Of a DNA stretch of 7,842 nt, positions 1 to 6,591 are shown piece by piece; position 1 is the first letter of the stretch; every line of letters begins with the position of its first letter. Location of the stretch: positions 1 to 7,842 of the forward strand of contig JAAYWX010000093.1 in assembly GCA_012516225.1 (NCBI GenBank), in the 5' to 3' direction. Below the pieces are notes generated by a model. That model worked only from the letters and a program-made list of their open reading frames with translations, was not told where the DNA came from and did no database searches. The translations under genes and the position numbers were made by a program. The DNA comes from Clostridiales bacterium (GTDB lineage Bacteria > Bacillota > Clostridia > Oscillospirales > Oscillospiraceae).

Positions 1-262
1 CAAGCCTATAATCAAAATGTATGTCAGCCACAAGCGGAACTTTGCAGTTCCTGCGTATTATGGGAAGCGCTTTTGCGGCTGCCTCGTTTGGAACGGCGAG
101 GCGTACAATATCACAGCCGGCTTTGGAAAGGGATTCAATTTGGGTAAGTGTTGCGTCTATGTCCTCCGTCTTTGTGCTGCACATTGACTGCACAGACACG
201 GGAGAGTCCCCTCCGATGGAAATGTTGCCTACTTTTATGATTTTTGTATGTTCTCTGCGCAT
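1..262 (-). CDS. ispG: 4-hydroxy-3-methylbut-2-enyl diphosphate synthase IspG (GcpE), N-terminal part, cut by the window edge
   Basis: IspG converts methylerythritol cyclodiphosphate to HMBPP, the penultimate step of the MEP isoprenoid pathway, using a 4Fe-4S cluster. Only the first 87 codons are present; the gene continues past position 1. The visible part matches the start of the IspG TIM barrel: a basic N-terminus (MRREHTKIIKVGNISIGG), then PVSVQSM with a following T(K)T, then AGCDIVRLAVPN, and the strand VPLVADIHFDYRL. The cysteines that bind the cluster lie in the missing C-terminal part. I start it at the ATG at 262, because the AGGAG at 270-274 lies 7 bases upstream of it; an ATG at 268 would be only 1-2 bases from that site. 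It is the last visible gene of the leftward operon, 49 bases after rseP, with a GC-rich hairpin in between. Together with dxr it puts two MEP enzymes in one operon. Identity is secure; completeness cannot be judged. Confidence 0.93.
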   Translation of the reverse strand, partial: MRREHTKIIKVGNISIGGDSPVSVQSMCSTKTEDIDATLTQIESLSKAGCDIVRLAVPNEAAAKALPIIRRNCKVPLVADIHFDYRL

Positions 263-269
263 GTGCATT

Positions 270-274
270 CTCCT
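270..274 (-). promoter_or_regulatory. Ribosome binding site that decides the ispG start
   Basis: AGGAG read on the minus strand, 7 bases before the ATG at 262. It sits too close to the alternative ATG at 268 to serve it, so the shorter N-terminus is preferred. Confidence 0.7.
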
Positions 275-281
275 TTCTGCG

Positions 282-301
282 GCCCGCGCCGCTGCGCGGG
301 C
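282..301 (-). other. Perfect GC-only hairpin between rseP and ispG
   Basis: On the minus strand GCCCGCGC, loop AGCG, GCGCGGGC: an 8-bp all-GC stem with a 4-base loop. It starts 11 bases after the rseP stop codon and ends 8 bases before the ispG ribosome binding site. No T-tract follows, so it does not look like an ordinary intrinsic terminator. An RNA-stability or processing element, or a partial attenuator between the two genes, is an inference. The inverted repeat itself is directly visible. Confidence 0.55.
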
Positions 302-311
302 GGAGAGAAAG

Positions 312-1364
312 CTAAGAAATGAGTTTATAGATATCGTTTATCATTACGATTGCCATCAGTCCAAGCAGCAAGACAAACCCGGCGGCATGGACGTAGCCCT
401 CGTACTTTGGATTCAGCTTCTTTTTGAAAATTCCTTCTACAGCGGCATTTACAAGTAAAAACAGAAGCCTGCCTCCGTCAAGTGCCGGTAGTGGAAGGAG
501 ATTCATCACAGCAAGGTTGACAGCAATAAAAGCGGCAAGGTATGCGATGCTGTATGCGGCGGCAGTCGGTGTTTCGGAGCTTTCTCCGACATCGTTGATA
601 ATATCGACGATGCCTACCGGGCCGGAAAGTTCCCTAAGTCCTACCGTACCGGTCAGAAGATCAGAAAGTCCCATCCAGACCATGCGCACAAAGTTTTTGG
701 CACTGTTCCATGTGTACTTTGCGCCCGCGAAAAAACCTTTTTCCTTGATACCGAAGTAAAGGCCGTATTTCATCACCTTTTCTCCGTTTATCTCATATTC
801 GACGGGGACAAAACGAAAATCTTCAAGTTCGACCTTTTTCCCGTTTCTGATAAGCGTAAAATCGTGGGTTTCGCTGTCATTTCGGCTTAAAAGAAGGGAA
901 ATGTCCGAAGAAAAGAAGACACGGTGTCCATCGATTTTATAGAGTATGTCGTTTTCCATAAAACCGTTTTCGCCCTCGTAGGGACAGTTTTCAAAAAAGC
1001 CCGTTATGGCGGGGGTCATGAATGCGGGAGATCTGGGGACAATGAAAGCGAGTATGACGAGCCCGGTTAAAAAGTTCATGGCGGCGCCGGCAAAAAGAAT
1101 AAAGAAGCGCTTCCACCACTCCGGATTTGTAAAGGCACGGGGATTGTCGGACTCCTCATCTTCATCCATGGCGCAGAATCCGCCTATAGGAAGAACCCGG
1201 AGAGCATAGTAGGTTTCACCGTGTTTTTTTCTGAAAAGGGCGGGCCCCATACCGACGGCAAACTCGTTTACATATACGTTGAATGCTTTTGCGAGCAGAA
1301 AATGCCCCAGCTCGTGAGTTACGATAAGAAATCCGAATATTAGTATTGCTATTAAGATGTACAT
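312..1364 (-). CDS. rseP: RIP metalloprotease RseP (site-2 protease, M50 family)
   Basis: This is an intramembrane zinc protease. Members of the family cut membrane-bound anti-sigma factors or other single-pass proteins during envelope stress, and some clear signal-peptide remnants. The 350-residue product has the HExxH zinc motif (HELGH, residues 17-21) in the first membrane segment, a second hydrophobic segment around 87-110, one PDZ-like region around 120-205, and the third-ligand motif NLLPLPALDGGRL (about 288-300, LDG at 295-297) in a C-terminal membrane segment. A last hydrophobic stretch covers 326-344. One PDZ domain and about 350 residues is usual for Gram-positive members; the E. 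coli protein is longer and has two. The start at 1364 follows AGAGGT at 1371-1376, six bases upstream, which overlaps the end of dxr. The dxr stop is only 3 bases before this start, suggesting translational coupling. It ends with TAG. The substrate cannot be read from this window: no anti-sigma gene is adjacent. Confidence 0.95.
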   Translation of the reverse strand: MYILIAILIFGFLIVTHELGHFLLAKAFNVYVNEFAVGMGPALFRKKHGETYYALRVLPIGGFCAMDEDEESDNPRAFTNPEWWKRFFILFAGAAMNFLTGLVILAFIVPRSPAFMTPAITGFFENCPYEGENGFMENDILYKIDGHRVFFSSDISLLLSRNDSETHDFTLIRNGKKVELEDFRFVPVEYEINGEKVMKYGLYFGIKEKGFFAGAKYTWNSAKNFVRMVWMGLSDLLTGTVGLRELSGPVGIVDIINDVGESSETPTAAAYSIAYLAAFIAVNLAVMNLLPLPALDGGRLLFLLVNAAVEGIFKKKLNPKYEGYVHAAGFVLLLGLMAIVMINDIYKLIS

Positions 1365-1367
1365 AGA

Positions 1368-2525
1368 CTAACCTCTATATTTGCGGTAGTTTTCCAAAAC
1401 AAAGCGCCGTGCCGCATTGTCTGCGCCTTGCAGTGACTCCAATGTCGGTGTGCCGGTTGAAGCAAGAGTGTTTACGGCATCGGCGACAATGTCATAAATT
1501 GAGTTGAACCCAAGCTTTCCGCTTAAAAACAGGTAAACCGCCTCTTCGTTCGCGGCGCTCATAACAGCCGCAGCAGTTCCGCCGCGGCGGGCGCAATCCA
1601 TAGCGAGAGCGAGGCAGGGAGTTTTTTCGGGTTCGGGTTCATAAAACGTAAGTTTTGAAAGAGCAAAAAAATCAGGTGCGGACAGATTGCTTTCGGCGCG
1701 TTCGGGATAAGTCAGGGCGTACTGTATAGGGATAGCCATATCCGGTACTCCGAGCTGGGCGATAACACAGCCGTCTTTATACTCTACCATTGAGTGTATT
1801 ACGCTTTCAGGATGTATTATGACCTGTATCTCGTCCGGAGCAACGGAAAAAAGATGCATTGCCTCTATAAATTCCAGTCCCTTGTTCATCATGGTTGCAC
1901 TGTCAACACTGATTTTTGCGCCCATATTCCAATTTGGGTGGGCAACGGCCATATCTGGAGTAACATTTTTTGTTTCTTCACGAGACATACAGCGGAAAGG
2001 ACCTCCGGAACCGGTAAGAAAAATGCGACGAAGCGCCTTTTCCGGCCCCTGCGCCTGAAGGCACTGGAAAATTGCTGAGTGTTCGCTGTCTACAGGGATA
2101 ATTTCCGCGCCTTTTTCAGCGGCACGCCGCATAACTATTTCTCCGGCGCAGACAAGCGTTTCCTTATTTGCGAGAGCTATGCGCCGCCCCTCATCGATGG
2201 CAGCCAAAGTGGGCAGAAGCCCTACCGAACCGGAAACCGCAGTGACAACGCAATCTGCATAGCTGCAGGCACAGTCTTTAAGGGCGCTCATTCCGCCGCC
2301 AACTTTAATGTCCGTATCAGCAAGAGCATTTTTCAGATCTTTTGCGCGGGACTCTTCATAGACACAGACAAATTCAGGTTTAAATTTGCGGGCCTGATGT
2401 TCAAGAAGCTCAATATTTGTGTTGCCCGAAATGGCTTTGACAGGGATATTAAGCCTTTCGGCTACAGCAAGCGCCTGCTTTCCGACGCTTCCCGTGGAGC
2501 CGAGTACGGATATAGATTTTACCAT
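1368..2525 (-). CDS. dxr: 1-deoxy-D-xylulose 5-phosphate reductoisomerase (DXR, IspC)
   Basis: DXR rearranges and reduces 1-deoxy-D-xylulose 5-phosphate to 2-C-methyl-D-erythritol 4-phosphate with NADPH, the first committed step of the MEP pathway, in the cytoplasm. The 385-residue product has the N-terminal nucleotide-binding loop SVLGSTGSVG (residues 6-15), the LANKET segment (118-123), metal ligands in PVDSEHSAIFQ (D146, E148), the flexible active-site loop HPNWNMG (196-202), and SATMMNKGLEFIEA (209-222) with the third metal ligand E218. The helical C-terminal domain contains AANEEAV (324-330). The SGGPFR motif (173-178) is preceded by Gly where relatives usually have Ala. I place the start at 2525, with AGAGGAA at 2532-2538 six bases upstream. 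A longer in-frame reading back to 2615 would overlap cdsA and adds no conserved residues. It lies 61 bases after cdsA and 3 bases before rseP, so it is clearly co-transcribed. It ends with TAG. Confidence 0.96.
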   Translation of the reverse strand: MVKSISVLGSTGSVGKQALAVAERLNIPVKAISGNTNIELLEHQARKFKPEFVCVYEESRAKDLKNALADTDIKVGGGMSALKDCACSYADCVVTAVSGSVGLLPTLAAIDEGRRIALANKETLVCAGEIVMRRAAEKGAEIIPVDSEHSAIFQCLQAQGPEKALRRIFLTGSGGPFRCMSREETKNVTPDMAVAHPNWNMGAKISVDSATMMNKGLEFIEAMHLFSVAPDEIQVIIHPESVIHSMVEYKDGCVIAQLGVPDMAIPIQYALTYPERAESNLSAPDFFALSKLTFYEPEPEKTPCLALAMDCARRGGTAAAVMSAANEEAVYLFLSGKLGFNSIYDIVADAVNTLASTGTPTLESLQGADNAARRFVLENYRKYRG

Positions 2526-2531
2526 AATGCG

Positions 2532-2538
2532 TTCCTCT
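2532..2538 (-). promoter_or_regulatory. Ribosome binding site that decides the dxr start
   Basis: AGAGGAA on the minus strand, six bases before the ATG at 2525. It supports a protein beginning MVKSISVLGSTG, where the family normally begins, rather than the 30-residue longer in-frame extension. Confidence 0.75.
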
Positions 2539-2586
2539 GAAAATAAGTATAACCAACGAAAGCAGATATAAGCAGAAATATGTTTT

Positions 2587-3411
2587 TCACGATATTGCAG
2601 GGAGCAGGAGAACAAGAAGTTCCATCATGGGTGCAGTGAAGTGCATGCTGTCAAATCTGTCACGCATTCCTCCATGTCCGGGGATAAGCTTGCCATAATC
2701 CTTTATACCATATTCGCGCTTGACCGCGGAAAATGCGAGGTCGCCGAACTGACAGGCCGCGCTTCCGAACAGACCGTAAAGCACAAGAAGGAAGAAATTC
2801 ACATTATAGCTTAAAGCTGTGAGTACAGCACCGTATACAAGCATCATAGCAATTGCGGACAAGACCCCGCCTATACATCCTTCAAGCGACTTGTTGGGAG
2901 AAAGGTGGGGGAAAATCTTCCGCTTGCCGAGAAAGCTGCCGGCGAAATAGGCACCGCTGTCGCTTGAAAATGCGGCAACAAGAGGCAGAAAAACATAAAC
3001 GGAAGAATTGCTCCTCAATCCTATTCTGACGAGAGATGAGAGCAAAAGGGGCATTACAGCTCCGGCAAAAATTACCTGAAGAAGAGTTTGCGTCTTTATT
3101 CGTTCATCCTTCCGGTATGACAGCATAATCTCCATAAACATCAGTACCGCAAGGAAATATACGGTTGTACTTATTATTGTTACCGCACCTTTTTGCGCAA
3201 ACGCGTAAACAAGCGGTATCAAAAAGGCTGAAGCAGAAGCGTATGCCCTGAGTCTTACGGGCATGTTTGGATCTACACAGCGGAGAAATTCCCATGCAGA
3301 ACCTGCGGATATTAGACCCACAGCAATAGCAAAGGCCCAAAGCGGCGCGAAAAATATAAGCAGTATAAAAAGGGGAATTGCCGTTATTCCAACAATTGTT
3401 CTGGTTCTCAT
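2587..3411 (-). CDS. cdsA: Phosphatidate cytidylyltransferase (CDP-diacylglycerol synthase) CdsA
   Basis: CdsA is an integral membrane enzyme that makes CDP-diacylglycerol from phosphatidic acid and CTP, the branch point for bacterial phospholipids. The 274-residue product is almost entirely hydrophobic segments. It ends with the family signature at about 228-254: SAVKREYGIKD, then a gap, then PGHGGMRDRFD, containing the conserved K, D, GHGG and DRxD residues. An earlier conserved acidic/polar patch (FSSDSGAYFAG, 148-158) and SPNKSLEG (171-178) are also present. The start at 3411 follows AAAGGA at 3421-3426, nine bases upstream. A TTG 30 bases further upstream, at 3441, has no clear site and would add ten non-conserved residues. 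It lies 51 bases after uppS, an arrangement common in Firmicutes and Proteobacteria. It ends with TGA. Confidence 0.95.
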   Translation of the reverse strand: MRTRTIVGITAIPLFILLIFFAPLWAFAIAVGLISAGSAWEFLRCVDPNMPVRLRAYASASAFLIPLVYAFAQKGAVTIISTTVYFLAVLMFMEIMLSYRKDERIKTQTLLQVIFAGAVMPLLLSSLVRIGLRSNSSVYVFLPLVAAFSSDSGAYFAGSFLGKRKIFPHLSPNKSLEGCIGGVLSAIAMMLVYGAVLTALSYNVNFFLLVLYGLFGSAACQFGDLAFSAVKREYGIKDYGKLIPGHGGMRDRFDSMHFTAPMMELLVLLLPAIS

Positions 3412-3420
3412 TTGTATGCT

Positions 3421-3426
3421 TCCTTT
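3421..3426 (-). promoter_or_regulatory. Ribosome binding site that decides the cdsA start
   Basis: AAAGGA on the minus strand, nine bases before the ATG at 3411. The competing TTG at 3441 lies upstream of this site, so it cannot use it. Confidence 0.65.
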
Positions 3427-3462
3427 CGGACGCAGCGGCAAGCCGCCGCGCCATGCAAAAAA

Positions 3463-4203
3463 TCAAATTCCGCCGAACCGCCTTTCCCGGCCTTGAAACC
3501 ACGCTATAGCACAGTTAATATCTTCTTTAGAGAAATCTGGCCATAGAGTATCCGTAAAATAGAGCTCAGAATAAGCCGACTGCCAGAGCAGAAAATTGCT
3601 GAGGCGCTTTTCACCGCCCGGACGGATTATGATTTCCGGATCGGGAATGCCGGCGGACCAGAGGTTTGATGAAAAAACATCCTCGGAAAAGGCATCTGCG
3701 TTTCCGGCCGCATAGCTTTCCGCACAGAGCTTTGCAGCACGCAATATTTCGTCCCTTCCTCCGTAATTCAAGCAGATATTGACCTGGCATCCGTCGTAAT
3801 GTGTGCTTATCTCACACGTTCTCTCGATAAGCTGACGGAGCTTTGGGGAAAGAGGGGTAATGTCGCCGAAAAATTTCATCTTGACATTATCGCGTTCCAT
3901 GCGTTCTATTGATTCGCAGAGGTATTTTTCGAGCAGATTCATTATCGATGAAACTTCCTCGGCGGGGCGTTTCCAATTTTCAGTCGAAAAAGCGTATACG
4001 GTGAGATACTCTATGCCTATTTCCTTGCAGTATGTCGCGATTGAGCGGAAAGTTTCCGCACCTTCCGCGTGTCCCGCCGTTCGGGGCAGCCCTCGCTTTT
4101 TTGCCCATCTTCCGTTGCCGTCCATAATAATGGCAATGTGGCGGGGGAGATTATCGAAATCCACTTCCCCCGCCCGCCTTTGTGTTTTCAAAAACCGCAT
4201 CAT
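3463..4203 (-). CDS. uppS: Isoprenyl transferase / (2Z,6E)-undecaprenyl diphosphate synthase UppS
   Basis: This cis-prenyltransferase adds isopentenyl units to farnesyl diphosphate to make undecaprenyl diphosphate, the lipid carrier for peptidoglycan and other wall polymers. The 246-residue product shows the diphosphate-binding motif IAIIMDGNGRWAKKRG (about 23-38, with catalytic Asp28), AGHAEGAE (43-50), YAFSTENWKRP (70-80), LNYGGRDEI (145-153), and the C-terminal IIIRPGGEKRLSNFLLWQ (191-208), which carries the conserved Arg, Ser and Trp residues that bind isopentenyl diphosphate. Length is typical. The start ATG at 4203 overlaps the frr TGA stop by one base; a second ATG follows at once at 4200. 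The nearest AAGGAG (4218-4223) lies inside frr, 14 bases upstream and so rather distant, which points to translation coupled to frr. It depends functionally on the MEP genes dxr and ispG further along the operon. It ends with TGA. Confidence 0.96.
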   Translation of the reverse strand: MMRFLKTQRRAGEVDFDNLPRHIAIIMDGNGRWAKKRGLPRTAGHAEGAETFRSIATYCKEIGIEYLTVYAFSTENWKRPAEEVSSIMNLLEKYLCESIERMERDNVKMKFFGDITPLSPKLRQLIERTCEISTHYDGCQVNICLNYGGRDEILRAAKLCAESYAAGNADAFSEDVFSSNLWSAGIPDPEIIIRPGGEKRLSNFLLWQSAYSELYFTDTLWPDFSKEDINCAIAWFQGRERRFGGI

Positions 4204-4757
4204 CAGATAGCCATTAGCTCCTTTTCCTTCTTCGCGGCGATATTGTCAATTTCCTTTACATAGTCGTCAGTAAGCTTCTGAAGATCTTTTTCGATATCCT
4301 TCAGGTCATCTTCCGTAATTTCAGACTTTTTTTTCAGATCTTTATAGTGCTCCATAGCGTCGCGACGGATGTTGCGGACTGCCACTTTTGCGTCTTCCGC
4401 ATATTTCTTGATTTGCTTAATAAGCTCTTTCCTTCGTTCTTCGGTAAGCTGCGGAAAAACGAGACGAATGACTTTTCCGTCATTTGTAGGATTTATCCCG
4501 AGATCAGACTCCAAAATAGCCTTTTCGATAAGCTTAAGGGAACTTGCGTCCCAAGGCTGGATAGAAAGCGAGCGAGGGTCGGGGGTAGCGATGGACGCTA
4601 TTTGGTTGATGGGAGTAGGAACACCGTAATAATCGACCCTTATCTGGTCAAGGACTGCGGGGTTCGCGCGTCCAGCACGGACAGAATCAAACTGCGCGCT
4701 AAGAACTTCTGTTGTTTTTTTCATTTTAGCGGAAAATTCCTGATAGTTGTCTGCCAT
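4203..4757 (-). CDS. frr: Ribosome recycling factor Frr (RRF)
   Basis: RRF works with EF-G in the cytoplasm to split the post-termination ribosome and free mRNA and tRNA. The 184-residue product (about 185 is standard) has the RRF features in order: an N-terminal helix ending in SVRAGRANPAVLD (25-37), a beta-rich insert with VDYYGVPTPINQIA (41-54) and the SIQPWD segment (65-70), then a long charged helical region with LTEERRKEL (104-112) and VRNIRRDA (127-134). The start at 4757 follows GGAGGG at 4765-4770, seven bases upstream. It follows pyrH in the classical pyrH-frr order, with a 76-base gap, the longest in this operon. Its TGA stop overlaps the uppS start. Identity is secure. Confidence 0.97.
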   Translation of the reverse strand: MADNYQEFSAKMKKTTEVLSAQFDSVRAGRANPAVLDQIRVDYYGVPTPINQIASIATPDPRSLSIQPWDASSLKLIEKAILESDLGINPTNDGKVIRLVFPQLTEERRKELIKQIKKYAEDAKVAVRNIRRDAMEHYKDLKKKSEITEDDLKDIEKDLQKLTDDYVKEIDNIAAKKEKELMAI

Positions 4758-4833
4758 TTTGTTTCCCTCCGAATTAGTTTTACAGCAAAAGAAATATATA
4801 TCTGGTATATAGAAAGTTCCTCAGTATAAGAGG

Positions 4834-5553
4834 CTATTGAACTATGGTTCCGATTTTTTCGCCCATGACAACGCGGACTATGTTTTCGGGATTTTTGAGA
4901 GCGAAAAGGACAACAGGTATCTTGTTGTCCATTGAAAGAGAGGTGGCTGTGGAATCCATTACGGCAAGATGCGGCGCAAGGACATCGTCATATGAGATAG
5001 AGTCATATTTGACTGCCGTGGGGTCAAGTTTCGGATCCGCGGAGTATACACCGTCCACATTTTTGGCAAGCAAAATAGCATCCGCCTCGATTTCAGCGGC
5101 TCTAAGCACCGCAGCGGTATCAGTTGAAAAGAAAGGATTGCCGGTTCCGCAACAAAAAATAACGACTCTTCCAAGCCCAAGATGACGCATTGCTCTCCCG
5201 CGTATATAAGGCTCTGCAATGGCGCGCATTTCGATAGCCGTTTGAACGCGGACTTCAACGCCCATTTGCTCTAAAACGTCCGCAATGGCAAGACTGTTCA
5301 TAACGGTTGCCAGCATTCCCATATGGTCAGCGCGGGTGCGCTCCATTTTGCCGCCGCCGTCCTTGACGCCGCGCCAGAAGTTGCCGCCGCCTACCACCAC
5401 GCCTACCTCTACGCCAAGCTCGGTGCATTTCTTTATAGCTTTGCACACATCTTCTATGACATTGAAGTCAAGCCCGCGGCCCTGTTCGCCCGCAAGGGCT
5501 TCGCCGCTTATTTTAAGAAGTACTCGTTTATATATAGGTTTATTTTCTTCCAT
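4834..5553 (-). CDS. pyrH: Uridylate kinase PyrH (UMP kinase)
   Basis: PyrH phosphorylates UMP to UDP with ATP. It belongs to the amino acid kinase fold, is usually hexameric and is controlled by nucleotides. The 239-residue product has VLLKISGEAL (11-20) with the phosphate-binding lysine, VVGGGNFWRG (53-62), ADHMGMLATVMN (75-86), IFCCGTGNPFFSTDTAA (132-148), and the nucleotide-binding NVDGVYSADPK (165-175), followed by VMDSTATSLSMDN (198-210). I choose the ATG at 5553 because GGAG at 5561-5564 lies seven bases upstream; the ATG at 5571 has no such site and would add six residues. It is the first gene of the leftward operon and is followed by frr. nth lies 148 bases upstream in the same direction, so readthrough from nth is possible. 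It ends with TAG. Confidence 0.96.
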   Translation of the reverse strand: MEENKPIYKRVLLKISGEALAGEQGRGLDFNVIEDVCKAIKKCTELGVEVGVVVGGGNFWRGVKDGGGKMERTRADHMGMLATVMNSLAIADVLEQMGVEVRVQTAIEMRAIAEPYIRGRAMRHLGLGRVVIFCCGTGNPFFSTDTAAVLRAAEIEADAILLAKNVDGVYSADPKLDPTAVKYDSISYDDVLAPHLAVMDSTATSLSMDNKIPVVLFALKNPENIVRVVMGEKIGTIVQ

Positions 5554-5560
5554 ATCAGCG

Positions 5561-5564
5561 CTCC
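5561..5564 (-). promoter_or_regulatory. Ribosome binding site that decides the pyrH start
   Basis: GGAG on the minus strand, seven bases before the ATG at 5553. It lies between the two candidate ATGs (5571 and 5553), so only the downstream one can use it. Confidence 0.65.
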
Positions 5565-5608
5565 GTTCCATAGAATCACAATAGTTATTTTAATATAAAC
5601 ATACGCAT

Positions 5609-5626
5609 ATTAAAAGTGCTTTTAAT
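5609..5626. repeat. Palindrome in the upstream region of pyrH
   Basis: ATTAAAAG, TG, CTTTTAAT: perfect 8-base arms with a 2-base centre. It lies 55 bases before the pyrH start codon, where a promoter or operator would be expected. On the minus strand a weak promoter-like pair overlaps it (TTGGTT, 17 bases, TTAATA). The small centre suits a dimeric repressor site better than an RNA hairpin, but I recognise no named operator and AT-rich DNA gives such palindromes by chance. Confidence 0.35.
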
Positions 5627-5651
5627 CAAAAACCAAAAAAATTTTACCTTT

Positions 5652-5696
5652 TGTACATAAATTAACCCCAAAGAGGCATTATGACGGGTTTGTACA
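5652..5696 (-). other. Interrupted inverted repeat after nth, possible weak terminator
   Basis: Two copies of TGTACA (5652-5657 and 5691-5696) flank a paired AACCC/GGGTT (5664-5668 with 5686-5690, 17-base loop). On the minus strand the structure begins 5 bases after the nth stop and is followed, about ten bases on, by a run of eight T. The stem is short and interrupted, and the T-run is too distant for a classical intrinsic terminator. A leaky end for the nth transcript is the best guess. TGTACA is itself a palindrome, so the pairing may be chance. Confidence 0.25.
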
Positions 5697-5701
5697 GCTT
5701 T

Positions 5702-6337
5702 CTAAGCTCCTTCAAACTGTTTGCATAGATGTCTTATGCAGCACTTATGGCACGCAGGCTTTCTTGCGGAACATACTGCTCTCCCGTGCAGAACCAACCT
5801 GTGGCAGAAATCCGATGATTTATCAGGAGGAAGAACAGCTTGGAGAGCGAGCTCAATTTTATACGGATCTTTCAGATTGTCAACAAGTCCTATGCGGTTT
5901 GAAAGCCTTATGCAGTGAGTATCTACCACGACGGCCGGCTTCCCGAAGATATCGCCGAGAATGAGGTTTGCCGTTTTCCGACCGACGCCGGGCAGGGAAG
6001 TCAGATCTTCCATAGTATCCGGAACTTTTCCGCTGTAACGTTCAATAAGTATGTTTGCACAGTCTATTATATCACGCGCTTTAGTGCGAAAAAAACCGCA
6101 GGGGCGTACAATTTCTTCAATATCGGCAATATCGGCAGCAGCTATGGACTGAAGGTTCGGATATTTTGAAAACAGAGCGGGAGTTATTTTGTTGACTCTG
6201 TCATCTGTGCATTGGGCGGCAAGCCTTGAGGAGAAAAGAAGCTCATAGTCCTTTTCATAATTTAAAGAACATTGCGCCATAGGATATTCGGACTCAAGCC
6301 CTGCTATAATTTCGTTTACCTGTTCGGGAGTTCTCAT
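5702..6337 (-). CDS. nth: Endonuclease III, DNA N-glycosylase/AP lyase (Nth)
   Basis: Nth removes oxidised pyrimidines such as thymine glycol from DNA and nicks the resulting abasic site, starting base-excision repair. The 211-residue product, typical in length, has LFSSRLAAQCTDDRVN (34-49), the helix-hairpin-helix LPGVGRKTAN (115-124) with the catalytic lysine K121, VVVDTHCIRLSNR (136-148) with the catalytic aspartate D139, and a complete C-terminal 4Fe-4S loop C-X6-C-X2-C-X5-C (C189, C196, C199, C205). No key residue is missing, so it should be active. The start at 6337 follows AAAGGAG at 6344-6350, six bases upstream. It has its own promoter in the divergent region shared with glyA and points toward pyrH. 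It ends with TAG. Confusion with MutY is unlikely: the Lys plus Asp pair and the short length fit Nth. Confidence 0.95.
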   Translation of the reverse strand: MRTPEQVNEIIAGLESEYPMAQCSLNYEKDYELLFSSRLAAQCTDDRVNKITPALFSKYPNLQSIAAADIADIEEIVRPCGFFRTKARDIIDCANILIERYSGKVPDTMEDLTSLPGVGRKTANLILGDIFGKPAVVVDTHCIRLSNRIGLVDNLKDPYKIELALQAVLPPDKSSDFCHRLVLHGRAVCSARKPACHKCCIRHLCKQFEGA

Positions 6338-6373
6338 TGCGCGCTCCTTTGCAATGCTGATTAATCGTCCATT

Positions 6374-6401
6374 AGTATAACATCGCGCCCGGCAAAATCA
6401 A
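6374..6401 (-). promoter_or_regulatory. Sigma-A-like promoter for nth
   Basis: On the minus strand the -35 box TTGATT (6396-6401) is followed by 16 bases and the -10 box TATACT (6374-6379). This predicts transcription starting near 6367 and a leader of about 30 bases before the nth start codon. The match is good but unproven. Confidence 0.6.
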
Positions 6402-6422
6402 AGTTTTTTCGCATTTAGACAG

Positions 6423-6451
6423 TTGCCAAGCTCTACCGTTTCATTTATAAT
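6423..6451 (+). promoter_or_regulatory. Near-consensus sigma-A promoter for glyA
   Basis: The -35 box TTGCCA (6423-6428, five of six consensus bases), a 17-base spacer and the -10 box TATAAT (6446-6451, perfect). It lies back to back with the nth promoter, the two -35 boxes being 21 bases apart. Transcription would begin near 6458 and leave a leader of about 130 bases before the glyA start codon. Confidence 0.75.
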
Positions 6452-6457
6452 TACAAT

Positions 6458-6591
6458 ATATAAGGCTTTAATTAAGTCAACTTGCACATAGAAAAAATAC
6501 TTCGGCAAAGCTCCGTATTATCCTGCGGCGATATTTTTGTAAAAAACGCAAAAAATATTATGACATATAAAAATTAACGGAGGGCGCACAG
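6458..6591 (+). promoter_or_regulatory. Long 5' leader of glyA with an AT-rich hairpin and ribosome binding site
   Basis: The predicted leader is about 130 bases. It contains an 8-bp AT stem (6531-6538 with 6551-6558, 12-base loop) and ends in GGAGGG (6579-6584), seven bases before the ATG at 6592. I looked for glycine, tetrahydrofolate, SAM and purine riboswitch cores, which are plausible for a glyA gene, and recognise none. The strong ribosome binding site shows that translation signals of this interrupted gene are intact. Confidence 0.45.

Noticed and set aside
21..458. Rightward open frame of 145 codons across the ispG and rseP ends
   Set aside because: It spans the antisense of ispG, the intergenic hairpin and the end of rseP, without conserved motifs or a convincing ribosome binding site.
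2079..2540. Rightward open frame of 153 codons opposite dxr
   Set aside because: It is antisense to a secure dxr gene, has no recognisable domain, and arises from the codon bias of the real gene.
2560..2576. Short direct repeat AAGCAGA with a 10-base period between cdsA and dxr
   Set aside because: Only two 7-base copies in a 61-base spacer; easily chance, with no promoter of good quality attached.
3435..3446. GCGGC-AA-GCCGC inverted repeat between uppS and cdsA
   Set aside because: The 2-base loop is too small for a stable RNA hairpin of this form and no T-tract follows.
4347..4829. Rightward open frame of 160 codons opposite frr
   Set aside because: It is antisense to frr, with no family resemblance and no translation signal.
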